DNA of 64,000 bases from Phytophthora sp. 'mugwort' (lineage: Eukaryota > Oomycota > Peronosporomycetes > Peronosporales > Peronosporaceae), in contig JAUCEF010000017.1 of assembly GCA_033558025.1 (NCBI GenBank), forward strand, positions 3,162,001 through 3,226,000, read 5' to 3'. Below are positions 42,282 through 53,250 of this stretch, piece after piece (the stretch's first letter is position 1; each line of letters starts with the position of its first letter). Both the position numbers and the translations under genes were made by a program. Under the pieces are notes generated by a model. The model searched no databases. It was not told the origin of the DNA and worked only from the letters and a program-made list of their open reading frames with translations.

Positions 42282-44345
42282 AAATGGAAAATGTCGAGTC
42301 TGCCGACAGCAATCCTGACGACGCCGTCGAAGGCATGTGGACGGGCAGACTACGGATTCGACCTCTGATCATTCTTGAGGCAAACGCGAGCTGGCAAGAC
42401 ATAGAAATAGTCCTCAGAACGCGCAAGAGTGCAGTGCAAGCGATTACCTGGTCAGTAGCGATCGGCGCCTATGGGAAAGCATTTTGCAAGCCTGCTCCCT
42501 GCCGGATGACAACGAGGTGTCCGGAGGAACACATGAGGCCGAAGTTGCAGGAAGCAGCGATGCTCTTACAAACGATGTGTGAAAGATAGTGCCGCAGGAT
42601 CTATGCAGGCAGCAACGAAGCTGTGGCCAATGGCGCTGAAGAATTTGAAGGCGATGGGCATGACGCTTACGGAGAAAGTGAACATGATGCAGACGAAATT
42701 ATCCAAGCCGATGCAGCAGATGATGACAGAGGACATGATGCAGGCGAAATTTGCGAAGACGATGCAGCAGGTGATGGCGGTGAACATAAACTTTGCCTTG
42801 ATGAATCCATTGCTGCGAGTGTTTGTCGTGTGACTGACTTAGTTGACGAGATCGAAAACCACACCGCTGACGACAACTACGATTGTTTGTTTGATCCGAG
42901 CGACGCACGTGAAACCGATGTAGGCCATGCAGGTGCATTGATGGTGGCTACGGCAACTGATTAGTCACGGACGACCGAGAAGTGTCGAAGTCAGGCGGAA
43001 CCGACAGCGCAAGAGAACTAAAGTGGACCCGCAGCCAATGCAGACTACCTCGAGACACTCAGGGGCTTCGAAAGTACCACGAGCGGCGCAAACCGGCACG
43101 TTTGAATGACTTCGGGGTAAATTCTGCTTGCAAGGCGCTGCATGCAAACAGACGCGGCAAAGCCGGCGTTCGCTCGAGCTATGTCAATATTCCCAGCATT
43201 CGCTCGAGCTATGTCAACATTCCCAGCAATTATCTCGAGGCTATGCTGTCGAAGTTCGGTGACTATTTGGAAAGCAGCGATGGATGAGGGGAGGGAGGTG
43301 ATGAAAGCCAATGACGTGCTCGGAACGATTCCGAAGATGGAGATACCGAAGGGCACGAAGGCCATACAGATCATGTGGGGGTACGACGTCAAACTGATCA
43401 TTTGGGCTGTGTCGCGCGTTTTCGGGCCCGGATTGTGGCTCGCGGCGACAAACACGGTCCGAATATTGATTATGACGAGCCCTTCAGTGCTGTTACACGC
43501 AGGACGACATTTAGACTGTTCATTGCAGCCTGTCAACTGTTGGGTCTGCCCATTTTGGGAGACATTAACACAGCCTACCTCATCGCCTTGCTGGCGATAA
43601 GGCAATACCTGGAACCACTCGAAGGCTAACCATGCAAGATAAATGGCGTGGTTTGCCTGATTCTAAAGCACTGTATGGTTTCAACATCCGACCGTGAGTG
43701 AACACGGATGTGAATGCCTGGCTACGACGCTATGGATTCAAGCGATGTGCTAAGAGTGGTGCTTGTACTACTACGACCGTGATGGCGAGTTCGCCACAGT
43801 TCTGTTGTACATAGATGATATATTCTCTGACACAAAGAACGTGGCGTTCAAGGAAAAGATGTCGCAGAAGTTGGATGATGACCACGTCTTGAAGGACTAA
43901 CGCCTCGTAAACACCTACTTAGGCGTGGAAGTTGCGCAGAATGACACGTCGATCAAGATCCATCAGACTAAGGGGAACTGTGAAAAAATTCTTGAGCGTT
44001 TCAATTTCTCTGATGCACACGCAAGCCGCTCCCGATGGAGACTAAGATGAAACTCATTGCGAATGATACGGACACTGCCCAGAGGAAGCAGGCGCCGGTT
44101 ACGGCAAGGTGTTCCAGTATTGTGAGCTCATCGGATCACTGATGTACCTGGCTATAACAGACCCAGTATCGCTTACGTGGTTGGGCAGCTCAGCCGATAC
44201 GAGCAGAGTCCGTCGAAGCAGCACATTGGCGCGGCCAAGAGAGTGTCGCGGTACTAGGTCAGTAAGAAATCTCGAGGAATTGAATATTCGATAGATGCAG
44301 CAGCCCAAGAGGGTGGCATCAGATACAGAGCGGGTTCAATTACAA
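42282..44345 (+). pseudogene. Copia element 1: reverse transcriptase and RNase H remains
   Basis: After a low-complexity acidic part rich in GATGCAG-like repeats (42640-42780), RT fragments are visible in changing frames: an IDYDEPFSAV-like and TTFRLFIAACQLLGLP stretch followed by LGDINTAYL (about 43470-43590), then YLGVEVAQNDTSIKIHQ (about 43917-43970) and an RNase H start (YCELIGSLMYLAITD, about 44115-44165). The order matches copia pol downstream of integrase. Stops occur every few dozen codons. Confidence 0.7.
43169..43228. repeat. 30-bp tandem duplication in element 1
   Basis: Two adjacent 30-bp copies (43169-43198 and 43199-43228) contain CGCTCGAGCTATGTCAA and differ at one base. The length is a multiple of three, so it keeps frame. 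Confidence 0.85.
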
Positions 44346-44389
44346 TTTTAAGGCACCGCAAACATGTAATAAAGCACGTTATATCGCTA

Positions 44390-46510
44390 TGATAATTCTA
44401 CCAGTCGGCTCCTCTACGCGAAGTCGTGTTCGACGTCGTCGATGTCCATGTCGCTGCCTTCGTCAGCGAGAAGAACCTCGTCCGCTCCTGAGGTTCTTCG
44501 CCAACAAGAAAGCGGCAAAACTCAGGGCCGTAGAGACTGACGAGCAAGGACGCAGCTTCCGTGTCAGCCAGGGAAGCAACTGCGGAAGCTGCGGCGAATT
44601 GATGCGACTCAAAAGCCTCCAACGCGCTCTTCATCAACGCGATCGTACTATCACGCTTTGAAGCCTTTAACATTCAAGCCACAAGAATCGCATTGCATTG
44701 CGATAGCTCCTCCGGACGAATTTTCTTCTGACTCCTCGTTTCTCTCAGCAGCGTATCGTCTCTTGTAGTGGTCTCATCACGTACCACGTACTTCTGGTAC
44801 ATACGGGTCGCCCGCTCACTCGAGTGCGGGTTGTAGTAGCGGTTATATTGAGAAGCAAACCGCCAGAGTCTACGGGGGCATAAAAACAGAAAAGTTGCAA
44901 GTGTGACTACACAATACCGAGCACCTCCTCCGTTGGTCCATACACCATTGTAGACAGCCTCGTCACGCCTCGGCTGCGTTTCAGGTTCTGGCTGAATATT
45001 ACAACATGCGTGTTAGAACATGTAGTATATACTTCTCGATAAAATCACAAAATTCTAGCCATCCGCTCGCATCTTTTTCAGTACGACCTCGGCCTGTGCT
45101 AGCACCACCATCTTGTCGGGCGTTAGCGTATCCAATTGGGCGTGGTTGTCTCCCAATGCGTCGGTTTGGCGAGCAACGCGTTGAGGCGTTCTCGCTGAAG
45201 CTGCTTTCGTTCTCTCTTCTTCTGCCGATGAAGAAGTGCCGCACCATCCAATTCATCATCACTACAACCCGAAACGTCAGACTTGTCTTCAGGTCCACGA
45301 GCTTCCAGTGGTTGCACCACACCATCTGTCTGGACAAACCAATCTTCCGAATCTGCGCAGTCCCCATCTAAGTAAGAGTCCATAGCATTAACCTGTGCGG
45401 CAACAGGACATGATCCATCAACGTCCGCATCCAACTCCACAGCAGTCTCATCCTCCACAGCGTTAGATGAATCCATAGTCAGACTCCTATCATATCACAT
45501 GTCAATATATAACATCCCCGGACAAGACCAGTTATATATACATCATGTGCGAATCCGTACCTGACTACACGAGCTCGGCTTGGACCCGTTGTGTCTTCGC
45601 GAATTACATCAGTAGACTCGCTGTTGCACCAGCACACACCACACAACATCAACAGTATCAATACATGTAGTATATACAGCATCGACTCAGTCACATACCT
45701 TCTTATCCCTTCCAGCGGCGAGCGACGAACCACGAAATCTCCAGCTGCGGAAGACGCACTCTCGTCATCAGCATCGTCTTCTTCTTCAGTATCCGCTACG
45801 TGGGAGATCGTCTTCTTCTGCTACTTCCCCTTTGTCCGTGGTTTCGAGCTTGGTGACACCTTCCGCTTCCGCGCCGTGTCCTCACGTGCCTTTTGAATGT
45901 CGACAAGTGTTTGCTTGCGAGCCTCAGCACCTCTGCGCGCTTACGCTCCAGCCCATGCTTGTTCTCTCTCCTTCACGGAGGCGCGGCGGGTAGCTACAGC
46001 GTCAGCTCGAGTCATTGCCTTGGCTTCCTTGGATTTATTCTCTACTGCTTGCCTTCTCCGCAGCTTCCTTCTTCGTCATCGATCTTTCACTCGCTGCTTC
46101 GCTTCCCCCCTTCCTTTTCTACCTACCGATCCACTACCGCTGCCGCCTCCTCAGCTAGACGATCAGCCACTTTTCTTTCTTTTTCGCTGCGAAGTAGAAA
46201 ACGTCCTTGCCCCTTATAGGCGGCCAATATGCTGGTTGCTTTGCCGGCACCACCTTCTGCGTAGTTCCCGCTTCAGTACCCGGCCCCACGCTCACTTCTT
46301 CACCTCTTCATCTCCAAAGTCCGTGTCAGTCGCTTTGTTCGTGCTCACGTACGCCCTGTGTTCCGCAACAAAACCCAGCTTATCTTCTGCGTTTTGGCCA
46401 GATATTCACGCGAGGAACACGTCATGATGCGACGAGTCTCCCGCACCATTTCTCGCTTTCTTGTCGTTTTCTCGGTTGAGAGAGCTGGGAGTCATCAATT
46501 TCTCGCAAAG
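44390..46510 (-). pseudogene. Decayed multi-exon repeat ORF of unknown family
   Basis: Coding-like segments follow each other on the minus strand in changing frames. They include KLGFVAEHRAYVSTNKATDT (about 46330-46400), a Lys/Arg-rich part (about 45900-46200), an acidic serine segment (45740-45830), and MDSSNAVEDETAVELDAD starting at 45476 and ending HWETTTPNWIR. Then come a shifted STGRGRTEKDASGWLEFCDF, a good intron (GTATAT..CTAAC..CAG, about 45034-44994), and finally RLWRFASQYNRYYNP (about 44850) with DETTTRDDTLLRETRSQKK. I suspect a repeated oomycete gene or transposon ORF, but I cannot name it. Many frame changes suggest it is dead. Confidence 0.4.
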
Positions 46511-47865
46511 TCGCGCAAGCTCTTGAAACACCTCTGCGTAATTGTTAGAACTTTCTTTGCAATTTTTCGGCTAGCCCCGTGCATTTTAACGTTTTAACAT
46601 ATTGTATATACAACATGTTAAGAAAGAGCCAGTACTCGCATGTTGTCATATACAACGCGTGGTGTTGGATATCGCAGAAGCTGTTTTGAATTTTGATCCT
46701 TCTTCAGTACTGTCGCTGCGCGTAAAACGTCAAAAGCGATGTCGTAGTTGACGCGGTCGACGGCGCTTAACAATACCCTTAACAACAAAACGCACGACTG
46801 AGAAGAAGGTCCAGTGCAAACGCTTGGTTAGACGCGTGTTGCTGGTCACGTGTGGGCTTGTGGCAAAATGCGAAGCGAGGATTTGTATGTCAGGAACTGA
46901 GTGAGCCCCAGCACATAGAAGATTGTAGCTCGAGTCTCATGAACATTGTAGAGACACGAGGGGGTATATGGTATACAACGTGTTTTCTATTAGCTCTAGT
47001 ATCACGCTAGCCGTACTATTACAAGAAGTCTGTATTGTGTATTGCATTGTGAACGTCTATCGCGAGCCGTCTCGCGACCGTAGTGGTTCAACTTTCCCAT
47101 GTGGCGGGTTATATCTCATAGCTACTATTCTCTCTTTTCTCGGCCAGAGTCCGTCTAGCGACGAGTACGCGAGTAGTCCGTCGCAGGGTCTTCCAACTCT
47201 TTCGATCATGTGCACACAGGCGAAGATGATAGAGATCGGGAGCCCGTTGAAGCCGATATCCGGAGGAAAGTGTGTGGAGGTCAGCATGTCAGACCAGAGA
47301 AGCGCAAGTCGTCGTCTTCCACACCATTTGCCGCTCTCTCTGGTTCTGAAATAGGTGCCCATGTAGCGGTAGTAGTAAGGTATGCATGCCCAGCGAAGAT
47401 GTGACCAAAAGTCTCCATCTGCTGCGGATTAGATGGAAACGAAGAAGATATGTACCAGTTCGGTCGTAATATTTGCCGTCTGAGATTCGGTGGGGGTAGT
47501 GCGCCCCGATCACTTTGCGTAGTTGTGTCCGGTAAAAGCTTTCAGACTGAGTAGATCGGTCTGGGTTAGCGCTGCGGTGGCGAGGTTTTTGCATCTCCAA
47601 AGGTCGTCCGCGTCGCCGAGGAGAGAATCTAATTTGCGCGTATTGCGCCAGGTCTCATATTTGGCGAGTGCGATCCAGTTGGAATGGGATGTTGGGCTAT
47701 GGTATGTTTCATTTTGGTGTACTAATACTTTTTTTTAGGAGGAATTACCTTATCTAATCGAAAATCTACTCAGACTTGCAACCATATGATTTCAAATCTG
47801 AAGTACTTACTAAGTAGATTACGGAAGACCTTAAGTTCGAACAACCACAAAATATTACTTGGTGG
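46511..47865. other. 1.35 kb without a supported gene
   Basis: Only short frames in both directions. The palindromic AT stretch near 46595-46620 (ATTGTATATACAACATGTT) is the one visible structure. Probably decayed repeat DNA. Confidence 0.4.
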
Positions 47866-48223
47866 TTGTGCGGTCATGTTATGGCCGTTGAGCTTTGCAA
47901 CTGGAAGGTCGGCACGTCACACCAAAACAAGCCCCGCACTCGCTGCTGCAAGTGCGCGCAAGTGTTCACGCAGCCTGCCAACATCCGGCGCCACTTTGCC
48001 AAGAAGCGCAAGTATGACAAGAAGCCACGAAAGGGTCAGCGACCCGCGCAGGGCTGCAAGCCGCGCTTCGAGCCCGGTTCACTACCTCAAGACGAAGCTG
48101 GAGCGCGCAGGCGGCGTTATCGTCACAGAAAACGGAAAGCAGCTGTCGAAGGCGCGCCTTATCAAGGACATATCATATCTTTATGAAATTTGGAACACCT
48201 GTCAGTACCAGCACGACAAGTAG
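47866..48223 (+). pseudogene. Zinc-finger-like basic fragment, frameshifted
   Basis: One frame gives RCCKCAQVFTQPANIRRHFA, a C-x2-C-x12-H pattern reminiscent of half a C2H2 or BED finger, followed by a basic stretch. A second frame takes over with a conserved-looking end (KTKLERAGGVIVTENGKQLS, then LYEIWNTCQYQHDK, stop at 48223). Probably a decayed gene or transposon-derived DNA-binding domain; the family is not recognised. Confidence 0.3.
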
Positions 48224-49465
48224 GCTTACAGAGTTATAGCTTAGAACCAGTTGTAGATCGCTAGGAGTGGCGATGCCATGTTTCGACCCGTAATCCGCTT
48301 ATGTATGTCTCGTTTATGCATTTTCAGCGGCAACTAGTTGACAAGAGCATCAAATGGCGAGCCGAACCGCCGCCAAGCTGGGGCAAGTAACATGAGTTAG
48401 AACGCGAGCCCTACTCTTTCGCCCATGCTATTTTAGCGCGAGATGCGCCTATCTGCCCGGTAAAGCTTGGCGTGCCAAGCTTTGTCAGAGACATCGTTTT
48501 CTAAGAACCATTGCGCTCTATCACTAACCTATACGAAGTAGGAAACGAGATAGATCGTCCTAGGTTGAGCTGAGCTATACGATAATGTGAAATATAGCAT
48601 GCTTCTATAAATCCCGGATTTGGTTGTCTTAAAAAAAATACCGTACGAATCTGCCAAAAAGGAGGGGTTCTAACGGGCATTGCGAGGCAAGTAGATTTTC
48701 ACTTAAATAATATATTTTTCTCGTATATTAGTATTTGTAGAGAAAAAGCTAACTACTATTTCAAAAAGTGGACCAACATTTTAACATTAGGTTCTACGTT
48801 TAAATTTGTTTTTAACAATAGAGTACATTACCGCTTTTTATGATGAAATATAGACAACTTCATTGTTAACACGTACTAAACGGGGCAATTTTGAACTTTA
48901 ATAAACGACTTTTCCGGAAAATGGACACACACATACTTGATTTTTAAAATCTATTTTCAGAGTCTACCAGGGATAACCACTTTCCATATTATCATATTAT
49001 CATATAACGACTGCCTTATGGACAATCTTAACGGATTTTGATATTTGACAACCGCGCATACTCGTACAATACACGTAGTGAATGGGGCCTGATTGCATTA
49101 TATACAAATGTACACAACAAATACTGTAAAAGTTAAATTACAAGCCCCTCTGTATTACCCCCCCCGTTTGGGACGTGACCACCTTCTAGAAGCCCAATTC
49201 AATTATAGCCCCGTACTGAGTTATGCAATGGGAGGCCTGTCGCTATGGAATAATTGTTGAAGGAAGAAAAACCACATGAGTTCACGTCAGGTACCCACAC
49301 AAGCGCCGTTTTGCCGTTCGTTGGGCAACAAACAACTGTAGGAGCGGTGCCAAAGGGTACATTCGGGCGCTTCATTATCAAAGGCGCAAATTGGACAGTT
49401 GATGTAGAACTTGCATTTTACGGACAACACTGACTCACATACGGGGACGGATCGGGCTTGGAAGC
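48224..49465. other. AT-rich gap, no gene seen
   Basis: From about 48580 to 49150 the sequence is strongly AT-rich with no ORF. A 10-bp perfect hairpin lies at 48462-48483. Nothing else can be assigned. Confidence 0.45.
48462..48483. repeat. Perfect 10-bp hairpin
   Basis: AAAGCTTGGC (48462-48471), GT, GCCAAGCTTT (48474-48483). Perfect arms with a 2-nt centre, in non-coding sequence. Confidence 0.85.
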
Positions 49466-50431
49466 TGCGCTCGGTGATGAACACCTTGCAACAGACGTTT
49501 GCACGTGGCTTCAAAGCCTCCTGTTCTGGCGTTTGACGAGGCCAGGGATCCATCAAGAAGCCGGCAAAATGTGGCGAGGCAGTTCATGGAGGACAAGCCA
49601 CACAAATGGGGCACCAAGCTATTCATTACGTGCTGTGCAGATACCCCGCATTGCCTACGCTACGTGAATGGTATGTATGTTGTGACTTGCGTGTACTCAC
49701 TCATGATTGTTTTATGATATGATGTATATACTACATGCTCAGGCTTGACGTATATTGTGGAACGGATCCGCACACTGACTTAATCGGCGGCGAGTCACCC
49801 ACCAAGTTCTCAGCGGACCCAAACGCTGATCCTGCTGTCATAATTCGCAATCCCCACGAGGTGCTGCCTCCCCCACAAGACGGCGTATTCCATGCTTAGT
49901 TTCCGACCGGTTTTACACGTCCGTCCAGCTTGCTCTGCAGCTGCAGATTCGAAAGTGTATACGGTCGGCACAATTCAGACGAACAAGAAGGGATTTCCGC
50001 CACAGCTCATTGCGACGGATGCATCACGACCAGCAGACGTCGCAGGTGGCTCATCCAGCGTTGCCACAGCGAAGTGCTGCCCACAGCTACATGTTATGCA
50101 GTGATGAGACCGCCTGCTGTTTAACTTCTCTCAGCAGGCAACAGCAGTTTTTTGGAAACTTGCGGTGCGTTTACCGCTACGTTTTGCACGACTTCACTGT
50201 CTAACCTTCAACCAATGTTTTGTATCATGAAGGAAGACACATTCCCGGTGGTCAGCGAACTATAATCCCTTGCCCGTTTGTTATGCGCGACTACCATCGC
50301 TGATGGGCGGGGTAACATCCACGATCAGCTGCGCTTGCAGCGCTACTCGCTGCAACTCCCAGTGATGTACTACAAGACTGTGGAGAAGCGCCACCAAGAA
50401 TATCAGATCCCTAAGGAATGGCCAGATCGGT
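49466..50431 (+). pseudogene. piggyBac-type transposase relic
   Basis: In shifting plus frames: VMNTLQQTFARGFKA, then FDEARDPSRSRQNVARQF and MEDKPHKWGTKLFITCCAD (49554-49640), the DDE core region of piggyBac transposases. Next come LDVYCGTDPH (about 49742), HEVLPPPQDGVFH (about 49858), YTVGTIQTNKKGF (about 49957-49995), and IHDQLRLQRYSLQL with YYKT (about 50318-50380), the conserved C-terminal part. Between RYVNG and LDVYC lies an intron-like insert (49671 to about 49741) beginning GTATGT and ending CTCAG. Frameshifts and stops show that it is dead. TTAA-flanked ends were not found. Confidence 0.75.
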
Positions 50432-50770
50432 GAGAAAGGCGGCCCCAGCTGTGAAGAGAGGGGGCGATCGAGCCGACGTGGTAAAGGCGGGGCGACGTCC
50501 GACTTAATCTGGGGTGTGAGGGGGATGCTTCGTGACGAGAAAAGAAACTAGGGTCGGGCAACCAGCCAACCCAGATATGTTATATGTGATCACCCAACCG
50601 ACAAGGGATCGGATGGATATTCGAAGCCTGGACCGAGGGGGATGCAAGAGATCAAGACTGGCAAGCGGTGATGGAATTGATCAAACCGGATCTAACCTCT
50701 GTTTGACCTCAGACGGATCCAGATCGTGCGGATCTGGTGTCCGCGGGTTGGGTTACCGGGCCTATTAGAC

Positions 50771-50990
50771 GTTCAAGTTTTGGAGGATCGAGCTGATCCA
50801 GCTACCGCCGATCGGCCTACACCCCGCCGTCCGAGGTCGGGCAGATCGTATCGATCTTGCAGTCGAGATTGAGCCGATCTGGCGTTCAAGGTTGGCCGAT
50901 CGGGCTGATCCGGCGTCGACCTATCGGCCAACCCGCGCCGTCCGAGATCGGGCAGACGAGATCGATCTTGCGGTCGAGATCAAGCGGATC
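50771..50990. repeat. Two-copy tandem repeat, about 111-113 bp unit
   Basis: Copy one begins GTTCAAG at 50771 and copy two at 50884. Shared blocks include GCCGTCCGAG, then ATCGATCTTGC and GTCGAGAT at matching offsets (111 bp apart for GCCGTCC at 50826 and 50937). Confidence 0.75.
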
Positions 50991-51029
50991 GGGTCGATCG
51001 GCATAGAGGTTCCGACGTCTTCGGTCTGT

Positions 51030-51135
51030 CAGATCGGCATGCATGTTCGGACATACGCGATTTGGCAGATCGGGCCGATCGGTGTTGACAGATCGATATA
51101 CCCGTTCGGACATCCGCGATCTGGCAGATCGGGAT
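51030..51135. repeat. Two-copy tandem repeat, 59-bp period
   Basis: CAGATCGGCATGCATGTTCG at 51030 and CAGATCGATATACCCGTTCG at 51089 start two copies. Both continue GACAT.CGCGAT.TGGCAGATCGGG. Confidence 0.75.
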
Positions 51136-52073
51136 TCGATCAGCAATCATCCTCGGGGATGTGCAAGTGTGAAGACGGTACGTGTTGAGTGGTTGAAGAA
51201 GGGCAAGATTCAGGTGGTACGAGATAGGGTTCAGGATGGGAAGATAGGACCAGAAAAGGATAAACAATAGTCAGACTCGAATTTGCATTGGACGACTTAG
51301 CGTTTTTTAGTACCGCTGGAAGGGATCTATATTGGCCCTCCCCAGTATCAACTAGCCCCAGTTAGCAGATCAAGCGTCGCGGTGAGAGGATCAGATATTG
51401 GCCGACCCACCCCAACTTCTGCTCAAGCGCATACCTCGATCGATCGGCATTTAGTGCTTGGCCGACGATCGCTTCGACTCAACTCGCAAGATCCCACTAA
51501 AGCAAGCGGCAAGCAACTTAAGGAAAGGAAAGGAACAACGCCACACGACACCCTCAGCCTCGGATCAAGTCCAGGCTCCCGATCGAAGGTCGACTACATC
51601 AGATCGGAACCAATAACGGCAGCAGAGCGAAGACTTCCGCGCTGCTCCACGTCCCCGCGTCCCGCCAGGTCCAAGACTTTACATCGCTGCATCATACGGA
51701 GTCCCAAGAGAGCAATTCCAGCCCACCGATAGGTACACAAGGTGAGACCAAGCTTAGCTGATCACGGATCATCGGGGAATCCCCTCCGTTAGTCGGTGTC
51801 TGGGCGCAGTTGGTAAGCGGATCGGGTCTTATTCATACTTTGACGGATCCCGCTACACCACAATGGTGCGCGTGCCCGGATCTCTTGGTAACTCTGGATT
51901 CACCGTGAGTCTGCAGAAGAAGATGTGAAAGTGAAGATTGAACAAGGGGGTCAAGCGTCGTCGGAGATCGTATCGACGACAACGTCGCTGAATAAAGCGA
52001 GAGCCCTGGGAGGAGCTCTGTCGACAGAAGATAGGCAGATCCGGATCCGGATCTGGAAGAAAAGCCTCGACTT

Positions 52074-52138
52074 CCCCCCCCCCCCCCCCCAGGTCCCTTC
52101 GGGGACCCCCGCAGATCTCGATGCGAATCGAGATCTGC
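52074..52138. repeat. 17-C homopolymer followed by two perfect hairpins
   Basis: Seventeen consecutive C bases (52074-52090) are followed by GGTCCC-TTCG-GGGACC (52092-52107), a stem closed by a UUCG-type tetraloop. Next is a 12-bp perfect stem GCAGATCTCGAT / ATCGAGATCTGC with loop GCGA (52111-52138). A GNRA-type loop (GCGA) and a UUCG loop side by side are unusual outside structured RNA. Confidence 0.85.
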
Positions 52139-52179
52139 CAAGCGAGACAGGAAAGGCGAAGCCTGAGCCTTACTCGTTC

Positions 52180-52597
52180 GCTACTTCCGTAGCTACAAGA
52201 TCGGTGGCGAAGAAGAAGAAGAACAAGATTACGAAGAAGAACTGAAGGCCCCAGAGTCAGAAACGGAAGACCAGACTCAGGTGTCCACATCGATCTGGAC
52301 TGAAGATGCCCTGGAGATCATATACCACCGGAATACCTTGCGTAAGTTCTTGACCCACCATCCGGCGATGACGATCATGCAGGTGCGCCAGATCGGGGAC
52401 TTGAAGGGCCCGGTAGGGAGACCACAAAAGCTGTCGAGCAAGCTGGACGCTGTGAAGACACTGCTCCAGCTGATGAAGGAAGCCAGCCTAGTGGCAGGCG
52501 CTTTGATGCCGACGAGCTCTTTAATATGGATCTCGATATGATTCGAGCAACGACACAAGACCTGTTCGAGATGCTGAAGCCTATAACCGGCGAATAG
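52180..52597 (+). pseudogene. Fragment of an oomycete repeat ORF (possible retroelement gag)
   Basis: The plus frame reads RYFRSYKIGG, an EEEEE acidic stretch, then IWTEDALEIIYHRNTLRKFL and PVGRPQKLSSKLDAVKTLLQ. After a frame change comes DELFNMDLDMIRATTQDLFE with stop at 52597. The pattern looks like a helical gag-like or repeat protein I have seen in oomycete sequences, but I cannot assign the family. Confidence 0.35.
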
Positions 52598-52639
52598 CTG
52601 CAGACCCAAGCTCTGCCGCGATAGAATGGTCGACATACT

Positions 52640-53250
52640 CGCCATCAGCCGCTCTTGGCCTTCAGGGACAGTCGCTCCCCCGCCCTTCACCACCTCACGC
52701 GTTGTCACCGTCGCCAGCGATTGAGATTCCACAGATGTAGCCGTCCTAGATGAAGCAACAGTCGTGGCTGCAGTTCGAACCCCTTCTTCGACCACAGTGG
52801 CCTGCTCTTCAGTACTCACCGGTTGGTGAGCCAAGAATCGGAGGAACTCATCCAGCGTAGTTGGCCTCGAGGTGTCTCCAGCAGGTTCGGACGCCCTTGT
52901 CCTTCCTGGTGCTCAAGTTGCAGATCCGGACGCCGTTCCAGACCACCAACTGGAATGCCCGTCACCGTATTGTTACGGTTCTCACTACCCTCGTTGGTCC
53001 GCTGTTCATCGCCAGTCACCGCTTCTCCAGGCGTGACCGCATCTTCGAAGCTCTTCGAAGCATTCCTCTCCGATCGTCTCCATAAACGCCGAGCTAGGAA
53101 CGACCTCTTCTTCATCCCCATTGTCGGGGAACAGGTTCATTTTTCCAAACTCTCCGAAAAAGTGTCTTTCAATTGGACCTTCACCCTGCCCCCTCGCCGG
53201 GATGAACTCATCACCCTCCCTCCCATGCCTGCTTCTTCTTGGCACGCCTA
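52640..53250 (-). pseudogene. Minus-strand repeat ORF fragment of unknown family
   Basis: Coding-like stretches are PRRSRHGREGDEFIPARGQ, ERHFFGEFGKMNLFPDNGD, SSAFMETIGEECFEELRRCG (53010-53245) and, after frame changes, HQPVSTEEQATVVEEGVRT (about 52780-52832). It is not recognised. The opposite orientation to the 52180-52597 fragment suggests two different repeats or a rearranged one. Confidence 0.3.

Larger units (their letters stand above)
34509..44345 (+). mobile_element. Degenerate Ty1/copia element 1 (plus strand), split by element 2
   Basis: The gag-protease-integrase part runs 34509-37116 and the reverse transcriptase/RNase H part resumes at 42282 and fades out near 44345. The two halves are split by a complete second retrotransposon with a 5-bp target duplication. 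The element is full of stops and frameshifts. I could not find its own LTRs, so the outer limits are those of recognisable coding sequence only. Confidence 0.8.
50432..52179. other. Repeat-rich gap with many GATC sites
   Basis: No gene is supported. From about 50560 to 51160 the sequence is packed with CGATCGG/AGATCGGGC words and contains two short tandem repeats, listed separately. A plus frame at 51382-51732 and a minus frame at 51833-52141 are open but show no recognisable domain; they may be parts of a retroelement leader. Confidence 0.4.
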
